Source: Salinarimonas sp052380005
Lineage (GTDB): Bacteria; Pseudomonadota; Alphaproteobacteria; Rhizobiales; Beijerinckiaceae
DNA length: 64,000 nucleotides
NCBI GenBank assembly: GCA_052380005.1
Contig: JBQTCJ010000012.1
Direction: 5' to 3' (one strand)
Part shown: piece after piece, positions 1-8,312 of the stretch
Layout of the letters: each line of letters starts with the position of its first letter
Position numbering within the stretch: the first letter of the stretch is position 1
Translations under genes and position numbers: made by a program
Notes under the pieces: model-generated
Seen by the model: the letters and a program-made list of their open reading frames with translations, nothing else
Told to the model about the DNA's origin: nothing
Databases searched by the model: none

Positions 1-509
1 TCGAGCGGCCCGAAGCCGACGTGCCCCGCCTCTCCCGGCAGCGGCGCGGCGCGCCCGGCGACGGTGACGAGCGCGGCCATGCCGAGCCCCGTCCCCGGCC
101 CCAGCACGAGCTTGGGGCCGCCGCCGGGCGGGACGGGCGGCCCGATCGGGATCGCGTCCTGCGGCTCGAGCACGGCGAGCGCCAGAGCGGCCGCCTCGAA
201 GTCGTTCAGAAGCAACCCTTGAGCGAGGCCGAAATGGCGCGCGAGATCCGCGCCGTCGAAGGTCCACTGCGCGTTCGTCAGCCGCGCCTCGCGACCGAGC
301 ACCGGCCCGGCCGCACACAGGACGAGGCTCCGCGCCCCCGAGGGCGTCGCCGCGATCGCCTGCTCCACCGCCTCCCACGCGGTCGGCGTCTCCTTCGTGC
401 GCAGCCGGCACACGGGAACGAGCGGCGCGCCCGGCGCCTCGGCGAGCGAGAAGCGGGCGTTCGTGCCGCCGACGTCGGCGACGAGGAGGGGATGGGGGAA
501 CGAAGTCAT
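1..509 (-). CDS. glk: Glucokinase, C-terminus outside the window
   Basis: ATP-dependent glucokinase that phosphorylates glucose to glucose-6-phosphate in the cytoplasm. About 169 residues are present. The N-terminus shows the sugar-kinase phosphate-1 motif VADVGGTNARF near residue 10, the segment LTNAQWTFD, the substrate-region motif LLLNDFEA, and the phosphate-2 motif VLGPGTGLG. The start is the ATG at 509 because the ROK/Glk fold begins directly after it. The reading frame stays open to the window edge, so the C-terminal half lies outside. The bacterial Glk family (about 320 residues) is the best match; a ROK kinase is less likely because no zinc-binding cysteine motif is seen in the part present. 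Confidence 0.88.
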   Translation of the reverse strand, partial: MTSFPHPLLVADVGGTNARFSLAEAPGAPLVPVCRLRTKETPTAWEAVEQAIAATPSGARSLVLCAAGPVLGREARLTNAQWTFDGADLARHFGLAQGLLLNDFEAAALALAVLEPQDAIPIGPPVPPGGGPKLVLGPGTGLGMAALVTVAGRAAPLPGEAGHVGFGPL

Positions 510-669
510 GACCTCTCAACGCGCGAGGGGCGGAAGGGGTGTCCTCGACCGTGATAGGCGACGGGAGCGGGCTGGGGCAACAGTCGGGGCGGCTCGGGAC
601 GGACCGTCGTCGATCAAGGGCGCCGACCGCCACCTCCCCTCCGCGGCCCCCGCGGGGGAGGCAGGGTGG

Positions 670-1290
670 CTAGAACGGGCGGGCGGCGAGCCAGCTCGCG
701 GGGACGAAGGCCTCGAAGGCAGCGGTGAGGCCGAGCCCCAGGCCGGCGATCAGGCCGATCGCCAGGAGGCCCACCGTCACGCCCGCGCCGACGAAGGCGC
801 CGTCGCGCTCGATCATGCCGAAACCCATCAGCACGATCGCGATCGCCGGCGGCGTGTTGCCGACCACGGGGATCGGCAGCGCCATGATCGCGGCGAGGAC
901 GAGGATCAGCACGCCGAGCGGTCGGCGGGCGCGCAGACGCGTGAAGGAGATCGCCCGCGGGCGCGACCAGCGCTCGATCCGCCGCAGCTTCGGTGTCGTC
1001 CAGGCGACGACCCGCTGGAGGAAGGCGGTACGCACCGTCCGGCGCGCGAGCCGGCGCGGCATCCACAGCGATCGCCGCAGCGCCAGGAACTGGAGGGCCA
1101 CGAGCACGATCAGCGCCGCCGCCAGGGTGGAGAAGCCCGGCGGCGTCGGGATCAGCATCGGCGCCGCGAACAGGATCAGCAGCACGCCGAAGGAGCGCGC
1201 CCGCAGCCGCGTGACGATCTCGCCTAGGGTGAGCGTCTCGGACGTCTCGTTCTCGACGAGGCGCTCGAGGATCTCTGAGGTGCGCTGCAC
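670..1290 (-). CDS. exoD: ExoD-family integral membrane protein
   Basis: A 206-residue protein matching the ExoD (exopolysaccharide synthesis) family found in rhizobia. The N-terminal 30 residues are a soluble helix with LTLGEIVTRL, followed by hydrophobic segments around residues 34-70 (FGVLLILFAAPMLIPTPPG), 122-150 (PLGVLILVLAAIMALPIPV) and 165-195. The paired patterns PMLIPTPPG and IMALPIPVVGNTPPA are typical of the family. It is probably an inner-membrane protein; the biochemical role of ExoD is not established, although mutants in rhizobia are affected in exopolysaccharide and alkali tolerance. It stands alone between glk and usg. A GC-rich dyad at about 631-661 lies just beyond its stop and may end its transcript. 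Confidence 0.8.
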   Translation of the reverse strand: MQRTSEILERLVENETSETLTLGEIVTRLRARSFGVLLILFAAPMLIPTPPGFSTLAAALIVLVALQFLALRRSLWMPRRLARRTVRTAFLQRVVAWTTPKLRRIERWSRPRAISFTRLRARRPLGVLILVLAAIMALPIPVVGNTPPAIAIVLMGFGMIERDGAFVGAGVTVGLLAIGLIAGLGLGLTAAFEAFVPASWLAARPF

Positions 1291-1358
1291 GGGACCGGCC
1301 GGGGGTGCGAGTTCGAGCGCCCCTCAGATAGGAGTGCGCCCGCCCGCACGCCAGCCTG

Positions 1359-1628
1359 TCAATGCAGCGTCACGATCCCCCCCACCGCCTTGAACTCCGC
1401 GGGGCGGATCAGCGCCTGGTGCGCCACCGTCACCGAGTGGAGCGGACCCTCGAGCTCGCGCCGCCAGAAGGCGAGGAAATCGTTGAGCTCCGGGAAGGTC
1501 GGGGCGAGGTCCCAGTCCTGCCAGACGTAGGTCTGGAGGATGCCGGGATGGTCGGGCAGGCGATACAGGATGTGGGCCGTGGTCAGGCCGTAGCCTTCGA
1601 GCTGCTTCGCGAACGCGGTCGACGCCAT
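1359..1628 (-). CDS. usg: Usg-family protein
   Basis: An 89-residue protein that matches the small alphaproteobacterial Usg family, recognisable by GYGLTTAHILYRLPDHP near the N-terminus and LQTYVWQDWDLAPTFPEL in the middle. The frame is open upstream to 1763, but family members start at the equivalent of MASTAF, so the ATG at 1628 is chosen. The function is unknown; the name comes from the gene upstream of trpF-like genes in other genomes and does not denote an activity. It is transcribed divergently from groESL, and the 348-bp gap between them must hold both promoters. Confidence 0.8.
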   Translation of the reverse strand: MASTAFAKQLEGYGLTTAHILYRLPDHPGILQTYVWQDWDLAPTFPELNDFLAFWRRELEGPLHSVTVAHQALIRPAEFKAVGGIVTLH

Positions 1629-1976
1629 GCGGGGGCCTCCGAGCGTGTGACGGCACTCGCCGGCTCGCCCAGGTGGCACTCCCGACGCGAACGCCGGCCC
1701 GTCGATGATGCCACAGAGGGCGGCGGTTGCAAGCCGCAAAAAAGAATTGCCATGCGATCTCAATATATTGGCAGCGTTAGTTCTCGAGTGCTGCCACGTT
1801 GCGAGAGTGCTCTGCTAGCACTCCGGACAAGCGAGTGCCAAAATTTTCGCGACCCCCTCTTGAAGCGCGGCCGTGGCCGAATTACCTCCGCGCTCGGGCG
1901 GGGGCGGCGCGACATCCGCGCGCACCCGCCGCGTGAGGATCATGACGATCTCGCATCATTCGGAGACTGAGAAGCC
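1629..1976. other. Divergent usg/groES intergenic region
   Basis: This 348-bp gap holds the CIRCE operator (1815-1841), further GAGTGC-type half-sites at 1786-1791 and 1805-1810, and an AT-rich stretch at about 1738-1770 that is conspicuous in this high-GC context. I see no gene in it. A CTTGAA hexamer at 1859-1864 resembles a sigma-32 -35 box, but I could not find a matching -10. Confidence 0.6.
1815..1841 (+). promoter_or_regulatory. CIRCE element (HrcA operator) of groESL
   Basis: Inverted repeat with arms CTAGCACTC (1815-1823) and GAGTGCCAA (1833-1841) separated by exactly 9 bp. The CIRCE consensus is TTAGCACTC-N9-GAGTGCTAA, so each arm differs from it at a single base. It lies 135 bp upstream of the groES start. 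By family knowledge HrcA binds here and represses groESL, with GroEL itself modulating HrcA. hrcA is not in this window. Confidence 0.93.
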
Positions 1977-2291
1977 ATGAAGTTCCGTCCCCTGCACGAC
2001 CGGGTGGTCGTTCGCCGCATCGAGGCCGACACCAAGACGGCCGGCGGCATCATCATCCCCGACACCGCCAAGGAGAAGCCCCAGCAGGGCGAGGTGGTGG
2101 CGGTCGGCCCGGGCGCCCGCGACGAGAAGGGCGAGCTGGTCGCGCTCGAGGTGAAGGCCGGCGACCGCGTGCTCTTCGGCAAGTGGTCGGGCACCGAGGT
2201 GCGCATCGACGGCGAGGACCTCCTGATCATGAAGGAGTCCGACATCATGGGCGTGCTCGACGCCGCCGAGGCGGCGCGCAAGGCCGCCTGA
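1977..2291 (+). CDS. groES: Co-chaperonin GroES (Hsp10)
   Basis: A 104-residue Hsp10. The heptameric lid closes the GroEL folding chamber. The sequence opens with MKFRPLHDRVVVRR, has the mobile-loop segment TAGGIIIPDTAKEKPQQGEV at about residues 21-40, and ends with DLLIMKESDIMGVL, all standard for the family. Length is slightly above the usual 95-97 residues because of a short alanine-rich tail. It is the first gene of the groESL operon and sits behind a CIRCE element; groEL follows 44 bp later. Confidence 0.98.
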   Translation: MKFRPLHDRVVVRRIEADTKTAGGIIIPDTAKEKPQQGEVVAVGPGARDEKGELVALEVKAGDRVLFGKWSGTEVRIDGEDLLIMKESDIMGVLDAAEAARKAA

Positions 2292-2335
2292 TCCCCCCGA
2301 ACATCAACGTCATGTCTCTTTCGGAGTGACGACAA

Positions 2336-3961
<1,626 letters not shown>

Positions 3962-3997
3962 GGTCGCGCACGGTTCGATCGTGCACGGAAACGAGGA

Positions 3998-4030
3998 GGG
4001 GCCGTCCGCGGGAGCGGGCGGCCCCTTCTT
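3998..4030 (+). terminator. Rho-independent terminator of groESL
   Basis: GC-rich hairpin with arms GGGGCCGTCCGC (3998-4009) and GCGGGCGGCCCC (4014-4025), one mismatch, 4-nt loop, followed by TTCTT. It begins 37 bp after the groEL stop. DUF2852 converges from the other side, so it may act on both strands. Confidence 0.85.
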
Positions 4031-4055
4031 CCATTCTTCACCGGCAGACCGATCG

Positions 4056-4442
4056 TCAGGCGGCGTTGCCGCCGCCGTTGCGGCGCGCCATGAACTGATC
4101 GAACTCGGCGCGGTCCTTGGCCTGGCGCAGCTCGTCGAGGAACGACATGAACGCGTCGCGCTCCTCCTCGAGGCGCTTGAGGGTCTCGGCGCGATAGCTG
4201 TCGAAGGCGGCGTTGCCCGTCGCGCCAGACACCGCGTGCCGGTTCCGCCGGCCCCAGCCCTTGCATGCCATCCGCTTGCTCCCGATCATGTAGAGAAGAA
4301 GGCCCAGGCCGATGGGCCAGAAGACGATGAACCCCGCCACGATGGCGGCGATCCAGGCGCCTTTTCCGCGTTCGTCGAGCCAGTCGCGACAGCGGACGAT
4401 CCAATCCGTCGCCGAGCTCATGCTCATGGTCGTGGTCTGCAT
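4056..4442 (-). CDS. DUF2852 family membrane protein
   Basis: A 128-residue protein of the alphaproteobacterial DUF2852 family. A membrane segment lies at about residues 28-50 (AWIAAIVAGFIVFWPIGLGL), followed by a charged helix with NAAFDSYRAETLKRLEEERDAF and KDRAEFDQFMARR, the family signature. The frame is open up to 4508, but the ATG at 4442 is favoured because the upstream codons lie inside the promoter and operator. Function is unknown. A TTGACA promoter and a 25-bp perfect inverted repeat directly upstream show that the gene has its own tightly controlled promoter, unlike the TetR gene 103 bp upstream on the same strand. Confidence 0.82.
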   Translation of the reverse strand: MQTTTMSMSSATDWIVRCRDWLDERGKGAWIAAIVAGFIVFWPIGLGLLLYMIGSKRMACKGWGRRNRHAVSGATGNAAFDSYRAETLKRLEEERDAFMSFLDELRQAKDRAEFDQFMARRNGGGNAA

Positions 4443-4455
4443 AGCGCACCTTTCG

Positions 4456-4480
4456 ATGTGAATGTTATTCACATTCACAT
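4456..4480 (-). promoter_or_regulatory. 25-bp perfect inverted repeat, probable operator of the DUF2852 gene
   Basis: Arms ATGTGAATGT (4456-4465) and ACATTCACAT (4471-4480) are perfectly complementary around a 5-bp centre. The site overlaps the last two bases of the proposed -10 box and ends 13 bp before the ATG, the usual position of a repressor site. The repressor is unknown; the TetR protein encoded next door is one candidate. Confidence 0.75.
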
Positions 4481-4508
4481 AAATGGACGCGGGCCCGCGA
4501 ACTGTCAA
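4479..4508 (-). promoter_or_regulatory. Sigma-70-type promoter of the DUF2852 gene
   Basis: On the minus strand a perfect -35 hexamer TTGACA (4508-4503) is followed after 18 bp by ATTTAT (4484-4479). The inverted-repeat operator begins within this -10. The spacing and the operator position support it as the working promoter. Confidence 0.6.
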
Positions 4509-4544
4509 GCCGGGAGGCGCGAACTTCGTGGAGGACCGCGACGG

Positions 4545-5186
4545 TCAGGGAATGAGGCCGAGGCCGCGCAGGTAGATGGCGGTGCCGCTCTCCAGCATCT
4601 CCTCGGCGGAGTAGGGCGCGCGTGATCCCGGGCGGCCTCGTCCGAACAGCTCGACGACGCCGTGGCTGAAGGCCCAGATGTGGTTCGCGACCATGCCCGC
4701 CGGCGGGCGCTTCGCCGCGGGCAGATGCGCGGAGAGCCGCTCGGCCGACAGGCGCAGGACGGCCATCGCCCGGTCCGCCATTCGGTTCAGCTGGGCATTG
4801 GCGGAGATCGCGACGCCCGATTCGAACATGGCGATGTAGTAGCCCGGGTTCGCCCGCGCGAAGTCGAGATAGGCGTTACCCGCCGCCGTGAAGGCCTTCA
4901 GCGGGGCGCTCTCGCCGCCCTCGGTGGCGCGCTCGAGCCGCTCGGCGAAGAGGGTGAAGCCCTGGAGCGCCACCGCCTCGATCAGCTCCTCGCGCCCGGC
5001 GAAATGCCGGTATGGCGCCGCCGGGCTCACCCCCGCCGCGCGCGCCGCCTCCGCCATGGTGAAGCCGAGCGGGCCCTTCTCCTCGATGAGCACCCGCGCG
5101 GCCTCGACCAGCGCCTCGCGCAGGTTGCCGTGGTGATAGGTCTTGCGCCGCCCGGCCTCGGGCGGCTCGTGCGGCTCGGTGTCCAT
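4545..5186 (-). CDS. TetR/AcrR family transcriptional regulator
   Basis: A 213-residue regulator. The N-terminal helix-turn-helix is at about residues 22-68: LREALVEAARVLIEEKGPLG, then FTMAEAARAAGVSPAAPYRHF, which is the classic TetR DNA-binding signature, then AGREELIEAVALQGF. The rest is a helical ligand-binding domain resembling the WHG-type (TetR_C_33-like) C-terminus, with the motif ANHIWAFSHGVVELF. The ATG at 5186 is chosen because the protein then begins ten to twenty residues before the HTH, as is usual; the upstream open frame is non-coding. It is divergent from guaB. The ligand is unknown. The palindrome upstream of the adjacent DUF2852 gene is a possible target. Confidence 0.88.
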   Translation of the reverse strand: MDTEPHEPPEAGRRKTYHHGNLREALVEAARVLIEEKGPLGFTMAEAARAAGVSPAAPYRHFAGREELIEAVALQGFTLFAERLERATEGGESAPLKAFTAAGNAYLDFARANPGYYIAMFESGVAISANAQLNRMADRAMAVLRLSAERLSAHLPAAKRPPAGMVANHIWAFSHGVVELFGRGRPGSRAPYSAEEMLESGTAIYLRGLGLIP

Positions 5187-5418
5187 CGCACCGACGTAGA
5201 GCCTGCCGGTCTCCGCGGCAAGCCGGCGACGCCGGCCGTCCTCGGCCGGTCTCGCGCACGGCGGGGCGGCACTCTTCTTCGTTCCACACGCCATGCCGTG
5301 CTGCGGCGCGAGAGCCTCTCGACCGGCCGTCATCGGCGTGATACGGACCCACGCCAACTCAGGGCCGCGGGCGCGCGACGCGCCGCGCTGCCGTTCCCGC
5401 CGCGAGGGAGTTGGATCC

Positions 5419-6912
5419 ATGGCCCGATTGATCGAAGACCGACTGACCGAGGGCCTGACCTTCGACGACGTCCTGCTGCGCCCAGCCCATTCCGAGGTGC
5501 TGCCCTCCCAGGTGGACGTGCGCACCCGGCTCACCAGCCAGATTCGCCTCAACCTGCCGATCGTCGCCTCGGCGATGGACACGGTCACCGAGGGCCGGAT
5601 GGCGATCGCCATGGCCCAGATGGGCGGTATCGGCGTCATCCACCGCAACCTCGAGCCCGACGAGCAGGCCAAGCAGGTCCGTCTCGTCAAGAAGTACGAA
5701 TCGGGCATGGTGATGGACCCGATCACCATCCACCCCGACGAGACGCTGGCGGACGCGCTCGAGCTGATGAAGCGCAACCACATCTCCGGCATCCCGGTGG
5801 TGGAGCGTGGCCCCTCCGGCCGCAAGGGTAAGCTCGTCGGCATCCTCACGAACCGGGACGTGCGATTCGCCGACCGCATGGACCAGCCGGTCTCCGAGCT
5901 GATGACGAAGGACCGGCTGATCACCGTCCGCGAGGACGTCTCCCAGGACGAGGCGCGCCGGCTGCTGCACCAGTTCCGCATCGAGAAGCTGCTCGTCGTC
6001 GACGACCATTATCGCTGCACCGGGCTGATCACGGTCAAAGACATCGAGAAGCAGGTCGCCTTCCCCGACGCCGCGAAGGACGCGCAGGGGCGCCTCCTCT
6101 GCGCGGCGGCGACGACGACGGGCGACGCCGGCTTCGAGCGCTCCGAGCGGCTCGTCGAGGCGGGCTGCGACGTCATCGTGGTCGACACCGCCCACGGCCA
6201 CTCGGCGGGCGTGCTCGCCTCCGTCTCGCGGGTGAAGACGCTCTCGAACCACGTCCAGGTCATCGCCGGCAACGTGGCGACCTACGACGGCGCGCGCGCC
6301 CTGATCGACGCGGGCGCAGACGCGGTGAAGGTCGGCATCGGGCCGGGCTCGATCTGCACGACGCGCATCGTCGCGGGCGTCGGCGTGCCCCAGCTCACGG
6401 CGGTGATGGACGCGGTGCGCGCCGCCGAGAGCACCAGGACGCCCGTCATCGCCGACGGCGGCATCAAGTTCTCCGGAGACGTCGCCAAGGCGCTGGCGGC
6501 GGGCGCCTCCACCGTGATGGTCGGCTCGCTGCTCGCAGGCACCGAGGAGGCGCCCGGGGAGGTGTTCCTCTACCAGGGCCGTTCCTACAAGGCCTATCGC
6601 GGCATGGGCTCGGTCGGTGCCATGGCGCGCGGCTCGGCGGACCGCTACTTCCAGCAGGACATCAAGGACCAGATGAAGCTCGTGCCCGAGGGCATCGAGG
6701 GTCAGGTGCCCTACAAGGGGCCGGTCTACGCGGTGGTCCACCAGCTCGCCGGCGGCCTGCGCGCGGCCATGGGCTATACCGGCGCCCGCACGCTGGAGGA
6801 CTTCGCGGCGCGCGCTGAGTTCGTGCGCATCACCAATGCCGGGCTGCGCGAGAGCCACGTCCACGACGTGGCGATCACGCGCGAGAGCCCGAACTACCCC
6901 TCGCGCACATGA
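5419..6912 (+). CDS. guaB: Inosine-5'-monophosphate dehydrogenase
   Basis: Oxidises IMP to XMP with NAD+, the committed step of GMP synthesis. The 497-residue protein has the TIM-barrel start GLTFDDVLLRPAHSEVLPS, two CBS domains in the middle (about residues 95-215, with MDPITIHPDETLADALELM and LMTKDRLITVREDVSQDEA), the catalytic cysteine loop GPGSICTTRIVAGVG, and the flap RGMGSVGAMARGSADRYFQ. The ATG at 5419 follows a GAGGGAG ribosome-binding site; the longer open frame upstream is spurious. The stop overlaps the start of the MAPEG gene (ATGA), so the two are probably translationally coupled. Confidence 0.97.
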   Translation: MARLIEDRLTEGLTFDDVLLRPAHSEVLPSQVDVRTRLTSQIRLNLPIVASAMDTVTEGRMAIAMAQMGGIGVIHRNLEPDEQAKQVRLVKKYESGMVMDPITIHPDETLADALELMKRNHISGIPVVERGPSGRKGKLVGILTNRDVRFADRMDQPVSELMTKDRLITVREDVSQDEARRLLHQFRIEKLLVVDDHYRCTGLITVKDIEKQVAFPDAAKDAQGRLLCAAATTTGDAGFERSERLVEAGCDVIVVDTAHGHSAGVLASVSRVKTLSNHVQVIAGNVATYDGARALIDAGADAVKVGIGPGSICTTRIVAGVGVPQLTAVMDAVRAAESTRTPVIADGGIKFSGDVAKALAAGASTVMVGSLLAGTEEAPGEVFLYQGRSYKAYRGMGSVGAMARGSADRYFQQDIKDQMKLVPEGIEGQVPYKGPVYAVVHQLAGGLRAAMGYTGARTLEDFAARAEFVRITNAGLRESHVHDVAITRESPNYPSRT

Positions 6913-7343
6913 TCGGCGAGCCCGTCTCCACGGGCGCGCTGATCGCGCCCGTGCTGGTCCTCGTGGCGATGACCTTCGGGCTCCTCGTCTGGGGCGGGCG
7001 GATGCGGTTCGCCGCGGTGGGCCGCGGCGAGGTGAAGATGCGCGACATTGCGCTACGCGAGCCGCACTGGCCCAAGCGCATTCTCCAGATCGGCAACTGC
7101 TTCCAGAACCAGCTGGAGCTGCCGGTCCTGTTCTACGTCCTCGTCGCGCTCCTGCTCGTGACGGGGGAGGGGGGCCTCGTCGACCTCGTCCTCGCCTGGG
7201 CCTTCGTCGCGGCGCGCATTGCGCATGCGGCCGTGTTCGTGACCTCGAACGACCTGCGCAAGCGCGGGCCCATCTTCGTGGTGGGGATGGCCGTGCTGAT
7301 CGCGCATTGGGCGTGGTTCGCGGTGGGGCTGTACGCGTTCTGA
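6909..7343 (+). CDS. MAPEG family membrane protein
   Basis: A 144-residue protein with four predicted membrane segments, at about residues 8-27, 68-85, 90-110 and 120-140. It carries the MAPEG-like patterns NCFQNQLELPVLFYVL and AWAFVAARIAHAAVFV. MAPEG proteins include glutathione-dependent microsomal transferases and eicosanoid enzymes; bacterial members are mostly uncharacterised, so no substrate is proposed. The start codon overlaps the guaB stop, which suggests cotranscription with guaB. Confidence 0.85.
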   Translation: MIGEPVSTGALIAPVLVLVAMTFGLLVWGGRMRFAAVGRGEVKMRDIALREPHWPKRILQIGNCFQNQLELPVLFYVLVALLLVTGEGGLVDLVLAWAFVAARIAHAAVFVTSNDLRKRGPIFVVGMAVLIAHWAWFAVGLYAF

Positions 7344-7399
7344 TCCGCATCGCGCTTGCGGGGAGGGTCCCGGGGCGCTATGTTGCTCGCCGAACGTAG

Positions 7400-7732
7400 A
7401 TGCAGCTTGCGAGACGGGTGATGACGAGCGGGCGCCCCCCGGGCTTCGAGGAGAACGCGGCGTTCGAGGACGAGCCGGTGCTCGCGCCGCGTGTGCCCGT
7501 CGTGCTGCGGACCGCCAGGGAGGCCGGCCATTTCGGCGGCGTGCCCGAGGCGCTGCGCATCGACGTCGACGCCAAGCTGCTGGCCACGGTCCGGCGGCTG
7601 ACCGGCATCACGGACGGATCGGAGCTGTTGACCTTCGCGCTCGCTCATGTCGCGTGGGACGCGGATTGGCTGCTCGATTTTCAGGCGTCCCGCGGCACGC
7701 TCGATCCGGACATCGATCTGGACCTCTCGTGA
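7400..7732 (+). CDS. VapB-like antitoxin
   Basis: A 110-residue protein ending one base before the PIN gene. The C-terminal half, IDVDAKLLATVRRLTGITDG followed by SELLTFALAHVA, matches the ribbon-helix-helix of VapB antitoxins that start with a short strand and a helix of the form KLL-x4-RLTGI. The N-terminal 50 residues are proline-rich and match nothing I recognise; an alternative ATG at 7421 would shorten them by seven residues. Neither start has a strong ribosome-binding site. It should bind and neutralise the PIN ribonuclease and repress its own promoter. Confidence 0.6.
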   Translation: MQLARRVMTSGRPPGFEENAAFEDEPVLAPRVPVVLRTAREAGHFGGVPEALRIDVDAKLLATVRRLTGITDGSELLTFALAHVAWDADWLLDFQASRGTLDPDIDLDLS

Positions 7733-7733
7733 C

Positions 7734-8294
7734 ATGTCCACCTTCGACCTGGATCGTGCCCTGCGCCGGCTGCGCCGGCGCGGCGGGACGCGGGCGCGCC
7801 GGCCCGACGTCGAGCTCGCCTTCTTGCGGCCGGGCATCGAGGCTGGACCCCTTCTGCTCGACACCTGCGTCTACGTGGATCAGATGCGCGGCGTCGTCCC
7901 GGACGAGATGAAGGACCTCCTTCGCGGCGGACGCCTCCACCACTCGACGGTCGCCATGCAGGAACTCTTGCATGCGATCGGAGCGCTCGATCCCGCCGAC
8001 CCGAGATCCTCGAAGGCGATCGAGGCGATCAGAGCGCGGCTCGAGGACTTCGACAGCCACCGCCTCCACGTCCCGGACGCCGACATTCTCGGCCGCGCCG
8101 CCCTTCTCGCCGGCGTCGTCTGCCGTGTGCAGGGCTACGCCCGCGACGGCCGGCTGCGCGCCCTGCACGATTGCGTTCTCTTCGTGCAGGCGCTCAAGCA
8201 CGGGCTGACGGTCATCACCGCCAACGTCGGTGATTTCGACGTGCTGGCGCAGCTGGAGCCGCGGGGGCGGGTGCTGTTCTACCGGAGGGCGTGA
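7734..8294 (+). CDS. PIN-domain ribonuclease toxin (VapC-like)
   Basis: A 186-residue PIN-domain protein. The acidic residues of the metal site are visible: Asp in LLLDTCVYVD (about 42-51), Glu in HSTVAMQELLHAIG, Asp in RALHDCVLFVQAL, and Asp in TANVGDFDVLAQ. The ATG at 7734 directly follows the antitoxin stop (TGACATG). It is longer than a typical VapC (about 130-140) because of a 35-residue basic N-terminal extension (DLDRALRRLRRRGG). PIN toxins cleave tRNA or rRNA; the target here is unknown. It converges on hipA with an 18-bp gap. Confidence 0.75.
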   Translation: MSTFDLDRALRRLRRRGGTRARRPDVELAFLRPGIEAGPLLLDTCVYVDQMRGVVPDEMKDLLRGGRLHHSTVAMQELLHAIGALDPADPRSSKAIEAIRARLEDFDSHRLHVPDADILGRAALLAGVVCRVQGYARDGRLRALHDCVLFVQALKHGLTVITANVGDFDVLAQLEPRGRVLFYRRA

Positions 8295-8312
8295 GCGAGG
8301 CGGAAGGAGGGC

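Noticed and set aside
1859..1864. CTTGAA as a sigma-32 -35 box for groES
   Set aside because: No suitable -10 at the right spacing, and it lies downstream of CIRCE where the transcribed leader is expected.
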